Source of the DNA: Phoronis ovalis
Taxonomy: Eukaryota; Phoronida; Phoronidae
Direction of reading: 5' to 3'
NCBI GenBank assembly: GCA_028565635.1
Contig: JAOXYB010026180.1
Location: 1-15,802, forward strand
DNA length: 15,802 nt
Position 1 is the stretch's first letter. The number at the start of each line of letters is the position of its first letter. Of this stretch, positions 8,300 through 15,802 are shown one piece after another. The position numbers and the translations under genes are program-made. The notes beneath the pieces were generated by a model that searched no databases, had not been told where the DNA came from, and saw only the letters and a program-made list of their open reading frames with translations.

Positions 8300-8413
8300 G
8301 AGACTCAAACAATTTCTAAGGATTCTGTATATTATTCTGCAAATTATTTTTTAGAGTTCCCATTTGCTGTCGAGGGGAATTCTGATATTTATGTTTTTGA
8401 ACGTTTCATATAG
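8300..8413 (+). CDS. Weak candidate terminal exon
   Basis: After CTGAACATATTTCAG, phase 0, the frame stays open for 37 codons to TAG at 8411. It starts ETQTISKDSVYYSANYFLEF and ends SDIYVFERFI. It has protein-like composition but no recognised family and no clear upstream partner. A run this long is expected several times by chance. Confidence 0.15.
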   Translation, partial: ETQTISKDSVYYSANYFLEFPFAVEGNSDIYVFERFI

Positions 8414-8430
8414 GGAGTGATGATGGATTA

Positions 8431-8487
8431 CATGCTGTTTTGCATGAAAATTACTTCGATCATGCTAGGCATGAAACAAACAGCATG
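8431..8487. repeat. Small imperfect stem-loop
   Basis: CATGCTGTTTTGCATG (8431-8446) faces CATGAAACAAACAGCATG (8470-8487) as an imperfect inverted repeat, with a further CATGCTAGGCATG palindrome between. No terminator or gene is associated. Confidence 0.5.
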
Positions 8488-8769
8488 AATCCCAAAAGAA
8501 AAACAATTGGAATAAAAATCATTGCTATGTGTAATACTAGTATGTTTGTGTTCTTGCATGTATGTGGTGACATATGAAAAAACAGCTACAGTGATTAGTA
8601 ATTTTTAATAACCAAATAAGATGAATGAGCTGTACATAAACTGGAATACATATATTCAAGCTAAAATATTGAGTCCCGCGAGCCAGATCCTCATGCCATG
8701 TCCACCAGAGACTACTTGGCGGACCCACACACAAATCAAACATTTTGGAATCAACTTGATTTATTGTAG

Positions 8770-8827
8770 ATGTGGAAATTCGGACGATGTGATTTCAGAG
8801 TTATGCCAGATAGTATATAAACTCCAG
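8770..8827 (+). CDS. Very weak candidate internal exon
   Basis: It lies between ATTTATTGTAG and CTCCAG|GTAATA, and 58 bases read CGNSDDVISELCQIVYKLQ. Both splice sites fit consensus. It is too short to separate from chance, and its phase does not join the candidate exon at 9394 in the frame chosen there. Confidence 0.12.
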
Positions 8828-8984
8828 GTAATAAAGTGATCTCACTAGGATTTTGTACAATATCAAATATCCATGAAAATGAGAGTTTGAGCTAGGAGCT
8901 GGAATTCAGATGCGAAAACCCAAAAATGTGTTCAACTGGTAGGAAACAGGTCTGCAATTACGGATTGATGATTCTAGTCCCCAG

Positions 8985-9340
8985 TGCTTGTCCCAAGGTA
9001 AAAATCCCTTAGCCCAAGGTAAAAACTGCATTTCAAAATTGTACCGGTGGTAATTTTTTTTTTCAAAGACACCACATTGTAAAAAAATCATAAAATGAAC
9101 ACCCCACTTCAGAAGCAGTAAACAAAATCCTGCAGAAAAATGTTTCTCCCAAATTGCGACAACAAACGTAAGTAATCATTTATTGAAAACGTATACCCCA
9201 TGGAAAATATTTATTTGCTTGTGGCAAATTGTGCTAAATAAACATAAAAAGTACCCAAAAGTAAAATGGAGGTTGAAAAAAGAGGCCTATTGGGCGACAA
9301 ATTTAATCAGTCATGTAAATGACAGTACCCCGGGATGTCT
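8985..9340 (+). mobile_element. Old copy of the CCCGGGGG-ended MITE
   Basis: The last 65 bases (9274-9338), with TGAAAAAAGAGGCCTATTGG and GTACCCCGGG, align with 14638-14704 of the complete MITE. Upstream are short units of the same kind: CCCAAGGTAAAAA twice (8992 and 9012), TTGTACCGGTGGTAATTTTT and GTATACCCCATGGAAAATAT. The left terminus is eroded and was not located. Confidence 0.6.
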
Positions 9341-9393
9341 AGTTAACATCCATGGACCACTGTAACAAGTTATAATTTGAAGTCTATCCCTAG

Positions 9394-9462
9394 GAAAGGA
9401 AGCTTACAACTTGAAAATTGATGGACCACACAGCTTTGAGTGAGAATTTGAAGGCTCAGAAG
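9394..9462 (+). CDS. Candidate first coding exon, unknown small protein
   Basis: After GTCTATCCCTAG, ATG at 9421 opens MDHTALSENLKAQK and ends on a consensus donor AAG|GTATGC, phase 0. The frame upstream of the ATG is closed by TGA, so 9394-9420 would be 5-prime untranslated. The start context is weak at -3 (T), with G at +4. The next candidate exon (9771) begins in the matching phase. I do not recognise the protein. Confidence 0.27.
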
Positions 9463-9770
9463 GTATGCACTTATTAACATTTACAGTGATATATTACAAT
9501 TACAACATAACATGATCTGGTGAATGCTTATTTAGTTTCACCTCTTCAAATCAAGTATTGTGTAATAATAGCAACTAGCTGAAACCCTATACATTTACTG
9601 GTAATAATAAGGCTTAAGTAAATTTGGGCAGCTGTCTTACTGAAATCTTATGTAGTTAAAATCAAAAAGGTAGATCAGTGAGTTATTTAGAAAATAAAGT
9701 TTCTTTACCTTTATTATAAATGAAAACTATGCATGTGTCCTAATTAAATAAAATAATTGAACTTTTCCAG

Positions 9771-9859
9771 ACATCTGATGGACTCAACAATGCACATGTC
9801 CAAATAAAGTTTAAAATGGGCAAAGAAGAAAGACAACATGGTAATAACAGAAAAAGCAG
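9771..9859 (+). CDS. Candidate internal exon, phase-matched to 9394-9462
   Basis: The acceptor TTGAACTTTTCCAG and donor AGCAG|GTAAAC bound 89 bases. They read TSDGLNNAHVQIKFKMGKEE then RQHGNNRKS, plus two bases. Phase 0 at entry matches the previous exon. The polar, K/N/Q-rich peptide could come from a disordered basic protein. The following inferred intron (9860-11875) contains repeat array 2. No known family was recognised. Confidence 0.3.
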
Positions 9860-9862
9860 GTA

Positions 9863-10158
9863 AACATAATTACTGCAAATAATTTTGCGTTGATTTTAAT
9901 AAACATAGAGGGTAGTATTAAAAACAGCATAGCCTGCTTATTTAAATGATGTTACTTTTATCTTGAATATGCACTACCACTAAAAAACTATTACTACTTA
10001 GCAAAAATTAAAAAAATTATGCATATATTTGTTTCTTCATTGAAGAAAATTAGTGAGGCAAAAACAAAGTTTTTTTAATTTTCTGATGTATTCCATTAGT
10101 GGCCACAAAAATACATCAATTGTCTTCTTCCTTAGCACTAATGGTGTTTAAAAAAGCC
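9863..10158. other. AT-rich inferred intron, nothing recognised
   Basis: No exon signal was seen. A nested pair of 9-bp inverted repeats occurs near 10083-10152: TGATGTATT / AATACATCA and CCATTAGTG / CACTAATGG. Confidence 0.5.
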
Positions 10159-10159
10159 T

Positions 10160-11610
10160 TTTATGACCGTAGCACATAGGCCATGCATCATTGTTGTCGT
10201 CCGTAACACTTTCTTCTTCCAGCGATAACAGCTTCAATTTTTACCCAATCAGCTTGATATTAAGTACAGTAAATACAGGTTGAACTGCAGGACAATCGTA
10301 ATGTTGACCCATATTATTTTCAGTATGGCTGCCTGGGGGCCATGCTTGCTCCCGAGAGGGCACGTTACATTGCGTGAGTTGCAGGAAAGACAAAACATTG
10401 AATGGAGAATTCGAAGGTGGATTCCAGAAGGCCATAGGATGGTGGGCATAATGGACTAGGTGACATTTTAGAATGACCTTGAATTGGGTCAAACAGGGAT
10501 TTTAATCTTCGACATTCTTCGTTGTGCATAACACTTTCTTTGTCTCGCAACAACTGCTTGAGTATTTATATGATCTGCTCTGTATTCGATACAGGGAAAA
10601 CGCAGATCAAAATATAGATCTGGTAAATTTTTTACCCGCATCACTTGCAAGATGGCCGACTGGCAGCCATGTTTGTTCCCAAAAGGCACGTTTCATTGCA
10701 CCACATACCATAAGGACCAAGCATTAACTAGACGATTCAAAGGTAGGTTCACAGAACTCATAGTTTGGTGGGCATAATACGCTAGATGGCCTTGAAAAGT
10801 GGGTAAGATGCCATTCTGATTCTTCAACTTTTTGTGCATAACACTTTCATTGTCTCGCAATAACTGCTTTAGTTTTTATCTGATGATACAGATATTTTTA
10901 TCATACAGGTGAAAGTGCAGGTCACATAGAATTTTGACCCAGATTTCTTCCAATATGGTTGGCCATGTTTGTAACTCACAATAACGGCTTCAGTTTTTAT
11001 CTGATCAATTACATTCAATACATTGTAAGCATAGGTCAAAGTGCAAGTCAGATATAATTTTACCCGGATTACTTCCAATTTGGCCGACTGGTGGCCATTT
11101 TTTGTTACTGATGGGGCATATCACATTGCATCACATACCAGAAAGAAGAAGCTTTAACTGGACAATTTGAATGTGGATTCACGAAGGCCATAGGTTGGTT
11201 GACGTAATATGCTATGTCACATTGTAAAATGACCTTGAGAAGTGGGTCAAATGCCGATGCAAATATTCAACATTTTTGCAATTTCTTAGTCTTGCAATAA
11301 CACTTCCATTTTTACATGATCAGATCCATATTTGGCACGGACATATTTGAATCCATATTTGAATGGACAATTTAAAGGTGGATTCACCAAGGCTACAGGT
11401 TGGTAGGTGTAATAAGCTAGGTGACGTTTTCCAATGACCTTGAAAAGTGGGTCAAATGCCAATCCTAAAAATTTGAGATTTTTGTTTTGTGTAATGCTTT
11501 CTTTGTCTCACAGTAATTCCTTTAGCTTCATATTCCATACGAGGTAAGTACAGATCAAAGTACAGGTTAGCTATAATTTTGACCCAGATAACTTCCGATA
11601 TGGCACTGCC
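10160..11610 (+). repeat. Tandem array 2 of repeat family A
   Basis: An eroded head (10160-10203, GCACATAGGCCATGCATC and GTTGTCGTCCG) leads into units starting near 10204, 10529, 10839, 11278 and 11492. The landmarks are those of array 1: TAACACTTTCTTTGTCTCGC, AGATGGCCGACTGGCAGCCA, GAGAGGGCACGTTACATTGC, GACGATTCAAAGG. The unit at 10839 has an internal duplication (CAGTTTTTATCTGATCA near 10989 repeats 10870). The unit at 11278 has a large deletion. Orientation is the same as in array 1. Confidence 0.92.
11327..11372 (+). repeat. 46-bp perfect direct repeat, copy 1
   Basis: From CATATTTGGCACGGACATAT to TTGAATGGACAATT this is identical to 12129-12174. It spans the deletion junction of the short A unit in array 2 and includes a 12-bp internal duplication (ATATTTGAATCC / ATATTTGAATGG). 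Confidence 0.95.
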
Positions 11611-11875
11611 TAATATCATAATGATATAGGGTAACTGGGTAAGTATAGATCAAAGGGAATATGTTTTGTCAGATATACTGTAACTGGGTCCAAATGTGTT
11701 TATCATTTATTTATTAAAAAATGTGTTCATTATACCTTCTAACTGTCACATAATGCCATGGACACATGTATAGTAAATGCCAGCTCCAGGTTGATTTGCA
11801 TTCCACATGCAGCTCTTGCACTGGATTTAAATTCAACATTATTGATGGTGGTTTGTTTGTTGTTCTAACCACCAG

Positions 11876-11921
11876 GTGGAGGAACGATTCTTCAACTTTT
11901 ACAGCACCCAGCCTGCTATAA
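11876..11921 (+). CDS. Possible terminal exon for the 9394/9771 model
   Basis: A T/G-rich tract and CTAACCACCAG precede G TGG AGG AAC. In the phase left by 9859 this gives R-WRNDSSTFTAPSLL and then TAA TAA. The joined model would encode a peptide of about 58 residues. The support is short and the acceptor overlaps a CCACCAGGTGG palindrome, so the call is tentative. Confidence 0.2.
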
Positions 11922-11924
11922 TAA

Positions 11925-12690
11925 TTAGATAAAGACACCCTTGCAATAGCATATCTTGATTTGGTTTGCCAGTTACTCTATAGAAAATATCTCATTATGC
12001 ATGAGATTGAAATTAATATTAGTTTTTAAGGTAAAATATTCCAAAATTTGATAGGATTATTTGAGGTGGTATTTTTCTGGGGGTATAAAGTCTACAAAAT
12101 GGAATAGCAAAACATTTTGGTGGTCATGCATATTTGGCACGGACATATTTGAATCCATATTTGAATGGACAATTCAAAATTAATGGAGTATATGATACAT
12201 AATAATCTTCAGTTCTTAACCAGTATTTTTCTTGCATATGTTTGGGAAAATCGAGATCAGTTACCTTGCAATGTACATTTTGTGTGAAATATGCCTCTAA
12301 CTACTTGACTGTACTTTCTGCATTTTTTATAAAACACCCCACAAAAGTATGTCTTGAATGAATCCTTCCTATTTAGACAGCATATCTGCCTCACATGACA
12401 ATATCTATACATATAAAATCTCCATTATATAGGAGGCACATTACAATACAGAATTTTTGCTTCTACATATCATACATTTGCTTCTGTATATCGTTGGTTG
12501 AGTTGTTAAATATTGATCTCAAAATGCTATGACATATATAACTGTGATTGATAAAAGGATAAACAAGATTTCTAAACTCATGTGGTTCTGTATATAATGC
12601 TCGGGTTATATAGACACCATCTTACTGAGAAAAAAAGTAACTGTTAAACTGATGCAATAAAGAAGCAGTTTTTATCAAAAATTACGCAAA
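11925..12690. other. AT-rich interval with copied 46-bp segment
   Basis: No gene was recognised. It holds the second copy of the 46-bp repeat (12129-12174) and a short 20-bp tandem (TTGCTTCTACATAT / TTGCTTCTGTATAT at 12458 and 12478). Confidence 0.6.
12129..12174 (+). repeat. 46-bp perfect direct repeat, copy 2
   Basis: Identical to 11327-11372, but the surrounding sequence is unrelated to family A. It is therefore a copied fragment and not part of an array. Confidence 0.95.
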
Positions 12691-12862
12691 GCTAGAAATG
12701 CATATATGTTCGCGCTAGACATATATATGCTCGAACTAAAACTAGTATGCATGAGCTACAACTTGTACATACAAACTGCAACTTGTATGCACAAACTAGG
12801 CAACTCATATGTACGAACTATACAACTCGTATGTACGAACTATCTATTCGTACAAACTAGGT
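12690..12862. repeat. Minisatellite of 20-22 bp palindromic units
   Basis: Clear units start at 12759, 12779, 12801, 12823 and about 12843, of the form CAACTCGTATGTACGAACTA. More degenerate units reach back to 12690. Each good unit holds the dyad TCGTATGTACGA. The open frame through it is a by-product of the repeat. Confidence 0.85.
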
Positions 12863-12982
12863 CATCGGAGTCAGAAGACCCTCCCTAGGTGGAGCTGCTG
12901 TTACAAAACTCGTTCCAACAAAATATAAAACTAGATGGAACAATGCGGAAGTAGAGTTGTTTGATGTGCTGTGAGAAATGTA
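12857..12982 (-). CDS. Possible last exon of the minus-strand gene
   Basis: On the minus strand, after ATCTTTTATAG, phase 0 gives YISHSTSNNSTSALFHLVLY then FVGTSFVTAAPPREG and a stop at 12857. It would follow 13040-13233 across a 57-base intron. The S/T/N-rich stretch before a hydrophobic segment is reminiscent of a secreted or membrane-anchored tail. An alternative acceptor (CTCACAG, 12969) gives HIKQLYFRIVPSSFIFCWNE and a different stop, so the model is uncertain. The very short AT-rich intron is also a reason for caution. Confidence 0.22.
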   Translation of the reverse strand, partial: YISHSTSNNSTSALFHLVLYFVGTSFVTAAPPREGLLTPMT

Positions 12983-13039
12983 CTATAAAAGATGAATTTA
13001 ATTAATTAGGTTAATTAGTTAATCTAATTAAAAACATAC

Positions 13040-13233
13040 CTCTTGATAAGCAAACAAGTCAAGATTTTCGGGATCTGTTGTTAGCAGTGAGCAAAAAATA
13101 TAGCCTACCCCGTTGTTAAGGTCCAGGGCTGAAATGTATTCTCCGTTGCAAGTAAGGACTGTGAAAAACCATACCCCATAGAGTGACACGTATTTATAAC
13201 CACTTTGGATGGCAGTGCTCCTTGGGCTCTTGT
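13040..13233 (-). CDS. Candidate internal exon, unknown protein, minus strand
   Basis: Between the acceptor ATACTAATCAG and donor AAGAG|GTATGT, 194 bases are open in one phase (2 bases plus 64 codons). They read KSPRSTAIQSGYKYVSLYGV, WFFTVLTCNGEYISALDLNN, GVGYIFCSLLTTDPENLDLF, AYQE. GC is visibly higher than in the flanks. The aromatic, Gly and Cys pattern (YGVWFFTVLTCNGEY, GVGYIFCSLL) looks like beta-strands of an extracellular domain. I cannot name a family. It is the best single exon candidate in the window, but 60-codon frames also arise here by chance. Confidence 0.4.
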
Positions 13234-13239
13234 CTGATT

Positions 13240-14250
13240 AGTATATCAATTTTTCATGGGAAACCACAGCGTCATTCAGATGACTGTCGCACAACTTAAG
13301 TACAACACTCGGGGACATCAGCTAAACTTGGGATATAGAGACGACGGGTGAACAAGTTTTAGCCTACTACAGTTTAATTCCAGGATGATTAATTGTTTTA
13401 TATTTATGTCTGTAATTTGATATCCGGAATATATATCACAGTGACTATTATTTTTGAATTAAGACCACAATCTCAAAAGTAAGACCCTGTCTAACTATCG
13501 AAATAAAATCCATTTTCTAAAGTCTGAGCTGCATCAGTATCCAAAAAAGATATAATTAAATGGTGCATCTGCGTCGATTAATTTAGCTACAAGGTCATAA
13601 TTACCTAAGTTACCTTAACTTTGCAAAATCATATTTCATAAGGTGTATATTTTAGAAATGGTTTTAGAATATATGTCTAAGTGATTGTTATTATTTGTCT
13701 ACATAAAACAAATAAGCTAAAATAAAAATACTATTGTATTTTCATGCCGTGTATGTGAATTTGAAAACCACTGGATATAATGCAACCAGATTACAAAGTA
13801 ACCACGATTTTTTAACTACACTTCACATTCAACTTGTATTATTCCTGGTAGTGACAGCATAAGCCCAGAAAAGTTTCTGGTTACTGTTGAGTTAAAGGAA
13901 TTCAGTACAGTATCAAAAATTAGGTAGCCTGGTATTACAGCTTTTTAAAAGGCCTGTCTTATTGGGATCAGCTCGATATTCTGAAGGTTCATTGGTCCGA
14001 AGGTTCATCGATCACACTACCTTGCAACTTTCACTTACTCTCAACATAATTTATAATCCTCCAACCCCGAGCCTCCAACCTATCGCAAAAATCTATCGCA
14101 ATAGACATGAACCACATGACATACCGTAATCGCCGCCAGATCACGCTGTAAAACTGACAGTCTTTTTATATCCCTGTTGAAAGCCCTGGATTGCAAACCA
14201 CAATAAACATAAGGCAAATAACTGGACAAGGAATTAATATAAGTGTGGGA
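13240..14250. other. Intergenic or intronic interval, nothing firm
   Basis: AT-rich, with no repeat shared with the rest of the window. A short tandem of GGTCCGAAGGTTCAT type lies near 13985-14010. No exon could be supported. Confidence 0.5.
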
Positions 14251-14256
14251 TGAAAG

Positions 14257-14706
14257 CCCGGGGGGTACTTGACAGAAAAGTTGGTATGGGTGTGTAGCCC
14301 TGGGTAAAAAACTCTCACCCTGTGGTAGATAAAGATTACCAAAAATTTACCCTATGGTAAATGAAAAAAAATGAAAAATATACCTTGTCGTAAATAACTC
14401 TCCCGAAATAGTTACCCAGTGTAAAATTCACTTGTAAATTATATATCCTGTGGTAAATAAATATGGAAAAATTTACGAACCTTAATTTTTCATACCTGTC
14501 ATAACTGCGTTTTCCCTGTGGTAAATAAATATTTTTGAAAATATACCCTGTAGTAAATATCCAACCAAAAAAGGATGCCCTGAGGTAAATAAGGCTCTGT
14601 AAAGCGTGAAAAACATACCCTGTGGTAAATGCAGGAGCTGAAAAAAGGGGGCCTATTGGGCGGCACATATATATAGTGACTTGTAATGATAGTGAGCCCC
14701 CGAGGG
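14257..14706 (+). mobile_element. Complete 450-bp MITE with dyad-site array
   Basis: The ends are CCCGGGGGGTACT (14257) and AGTGAGCCCCCGAGGG (14691-14706), imperfect terminal inverted repeats. They are flanked by the same 6-bp word TGAAAG at 14251-14256 and 14707-14712, a target duplication. Inside are about ten copies of a short dyad of type ATTTACCCTATGGTAAAT (perfect at 14345-14362). Copies begin near 14295, 14315, 14345, 14379, 14411, 14442, 14511, 14541, 14574 and 14613, mostly 30-34 bp apart. There is no transposase, so it depends on an enzyme supplied elsewhere. The long minus-strand frame across it, with repeated FTTGYIF, is a by-product of the array. Related remnants are at 1772, 6360 and 8985. 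Confidence 0.85.
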
Positions 14707-14922
14707 TGAAAGGGAAGTTTTCTGGATATAAAGTTAAAGTTAGTATTATTAGATAAGTACACATGTATATTTACATATTGTAGCGAAATTAATTTTTTTT
14801 TTATTTTATAGCAAATTCACTCTCGCACATCTTGTATAGTACCCACTCGTTGAATGTAAATAGTCAGCATGCTATAAATAAACATGGGAATAAATTTTTG
14901 TCCCTTTTTCCCAAAAACTCAG

Positions 14923-15064
14923 TGTTAGTGTTTTGCCGATGTCAGTTCCCACTTTTGATGTAGCGGCATACACAAGATGTGCACATACACACGATGCTTT
15001 CATCCCGCTGCCAAGCACTGACATGATGGCAGATCGCAATCTAAACGATGACCCTAACAATTAA
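14923..15064 (+). CDS. Candidate 3-terminal exon, unknown protein
   Basis: A pyrimidine-rich tract (TTTTTGTCCCTTTTTCCC) and AACTCAG precede one base and then 46 codons to TAA at 15062: VSVLPMSVPTFDVAAYTRCA, HTHDAFIPLPSTDMMADRNL, NDDPNN. GC is higher than in both flanks. The polar, acidic end looks like a natural C-terminus. A 62-codon frame on the opposite strand (15060 to 14872, MLGSSFRLRSAIMSVLGSGM...) overlaps, and I cannot exclude it. No family was recognised. A poly(A) signal follows at 15361. Confidence 0.33.
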
Positions 15065-15660
15065 GTGTTAAACCTACAAACCATCTCTTTTCGTCATTTT
15101 AGACAAAAACAGATTGTAAGAATGTTACACCCCGGCGACACGAAAAAATCCTTTATCGCGAAATTTGTTGAAACATGCGTATCCACTTTTATATTGCCTG
15201 TCCTCCCCCGGGATAAAATAACAGAAAATGAATTTTTAATGTCATTAAATTACTCATTCCAAAAGAAAAAAACATTGTTATCAAACATAATGAGTTAGAA
15301 ACCTGAATACTCATTTGTGTTGCATGAAAAAGAACTTGGGACGTACACGTAACAGATGAAAATAAATAAAAAAAGATTACAATCACTATGCGCTGTGAGA
15401 ACTGTATACATTATCATTTAATATCAACTATTCTGTTTGTGATCTTGCTATTATTATATGGCTAAAAGAAGAACGTATGCGATATTCAGAATACCCGTAC
15501 AGGACCTCAATAGGAGACAGAAACATTTTGACATGTATAGTAATCGTTATGCGTTAATTATTTCCATAAAAAGGAAGAAAACGAAGCAACAAATAATAGA
15601 AGCAACAGAACTATAGTAGCAGCTAGTAAATGAGGGAATCGTTAAATGTGTGCAAGGGGA
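15065..15660. other. Possible 3-prime untranslated region and spacer
   Basis: A 77-codon frame at 15065-15298 and a 52-codon frame at 15458-15616 (MAKRRTYAIFRIPVQDLNRR...) are open, but nothing else supports them. TCCTCCCCCGGGATA near 15199 resembles an isolated MITE end. Confidence 0.4.
15361..15366 (+). promoter_or_regulatory. Poly(A) signal AATAAA
   Basis: AATAAATAAAAAAAG is a canonical signal about 300 bases after the stop at 15062, which suits the exon model there. In AT-rich DNA it may also be chance. Confidence 0.35.
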
Positions 15661-15662
15661 CC

Positions 15663-15802
15663 CTTTTTATGCCCATCACTATGTAATAGTGAACGGGCAT
15701 ATAGTCGTACCGCATGCGGCGTCGTCGGCGTCGGCGTATGTACCCTTTTCTTTGTGTTGCTATAACGGCTTCAGCTTTCGTCAGATCATCTTCGTATTTG
15801 GT
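15663..15802 (+). repeat. Head and start of another family-A element (cut by window end)
   Basis: CTTTTTATGCCCATCACTAT begins the head, with the hairpin GCCCATCACTAT / ATAGTGAACGGGC. CATATAGTCGTACC, a GTCGTCGGCG-type run and GTATGTACCC follow, and then the body up to TTCGTATTTGGT. It is the least eroded head in the window. Confidence 0.88.

Noticed and set aside
12706-12888. 60-codon plus frame (repeated YVRT, LVCTNY)
   Set aside because: It is a by-product of the 20-22 bp minisatellite.
14336-14764. 142-codon minus-strand frame with repeated FTTGYIF-like blocks
   Set aside because: It is the longest frame in the window but is produced by the short tandem sites of the MITE and crosses its end and target duplication. 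The repeat period explains the peptide repeats.
15065-15298. 77-codon frame with a possible acceptor near 15101
   Set aside because: It follows directly after the better candidate stop at 15062. The composition is biased to K, F and L and no family was recognised.
15458-15616. 52-codon frame starting MAKRRTYAIF
   Set aside because: The length is within chance for AT-rich DNA, and there is no splice, family or context support.

Overview
This window looks like nuclear DNA of a large, repeat-rich invertebrate genome. It is AT-rich, has no long open reading frame, no operon-like packing and no bacterial signals, and most of it is decayed transposable-element sequence. The repeats (heads with a small GCCC...GGGC hairpin followed by GTC-rich sequence, CCCGGGGG-ended MITEs, and fossils of a multicopy EEADTR/DTDV/GCDT protein family) remind me of marine invertebrates such as hemichordates, cephalochordates, molluscs or cnidarians. 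The species cannot be fixed from the sequence alone.

Layout. 1-1770: tandem array of a diverged roughly 300-450 bp repeat (family A). 1772-2044: repeat B, which contains a MITE end and recurs at 6425-6694. 2101-2222: possible terminal exon. 2276-2370: long foldback. 2435-3270: repeat T, antisense to a second copy at 7182-8050, so the two T copies form an inverted pair around 3.9 kb. Inside that pair lie two converging fragments of the same decayed protein gene, minus strand 3271-4061 and plus strand 4150-5009. They are followed by a roughly 2 kb interval bounded by inverted 16-bp-unit repeats (5074-5108 and 7088-7118), which holds one A unit with its head (6011-6300) and the second B copy. 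8985-9340: old MITE copy. 9394-9462, 9771-9859 and perhaps 11876-11921: phase-compatible exon candidates, with a second A array (10160-11610) lying in the inferred intron. 12690-12862: minisatellite of palindromic 20-22 bp units. 13040-13233 (minus) and perhaps 12857-12982 (minus): exon candidates. 14257-14706: complete 450-bp MITE with a 6-bp target duplication and about ten dyad-symmetric sites spaced near 32 bp. 14923-15064: candidate terminal exon, followed by a poly(A) signal. 15663-15802: head of another A repeat, cut by the window end.

The exon calls rest on splice consensus, open phase and protein-like composition only. In DNA this AT-rich, open stretches of 30-60 codons are common by chance, so they are hypotheses. 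The repeat relationships and the fossil gene are better supported, because independent copies within the window align with each other. No tRNA, rRNA, CRISPR or intact transposase gene was seen.
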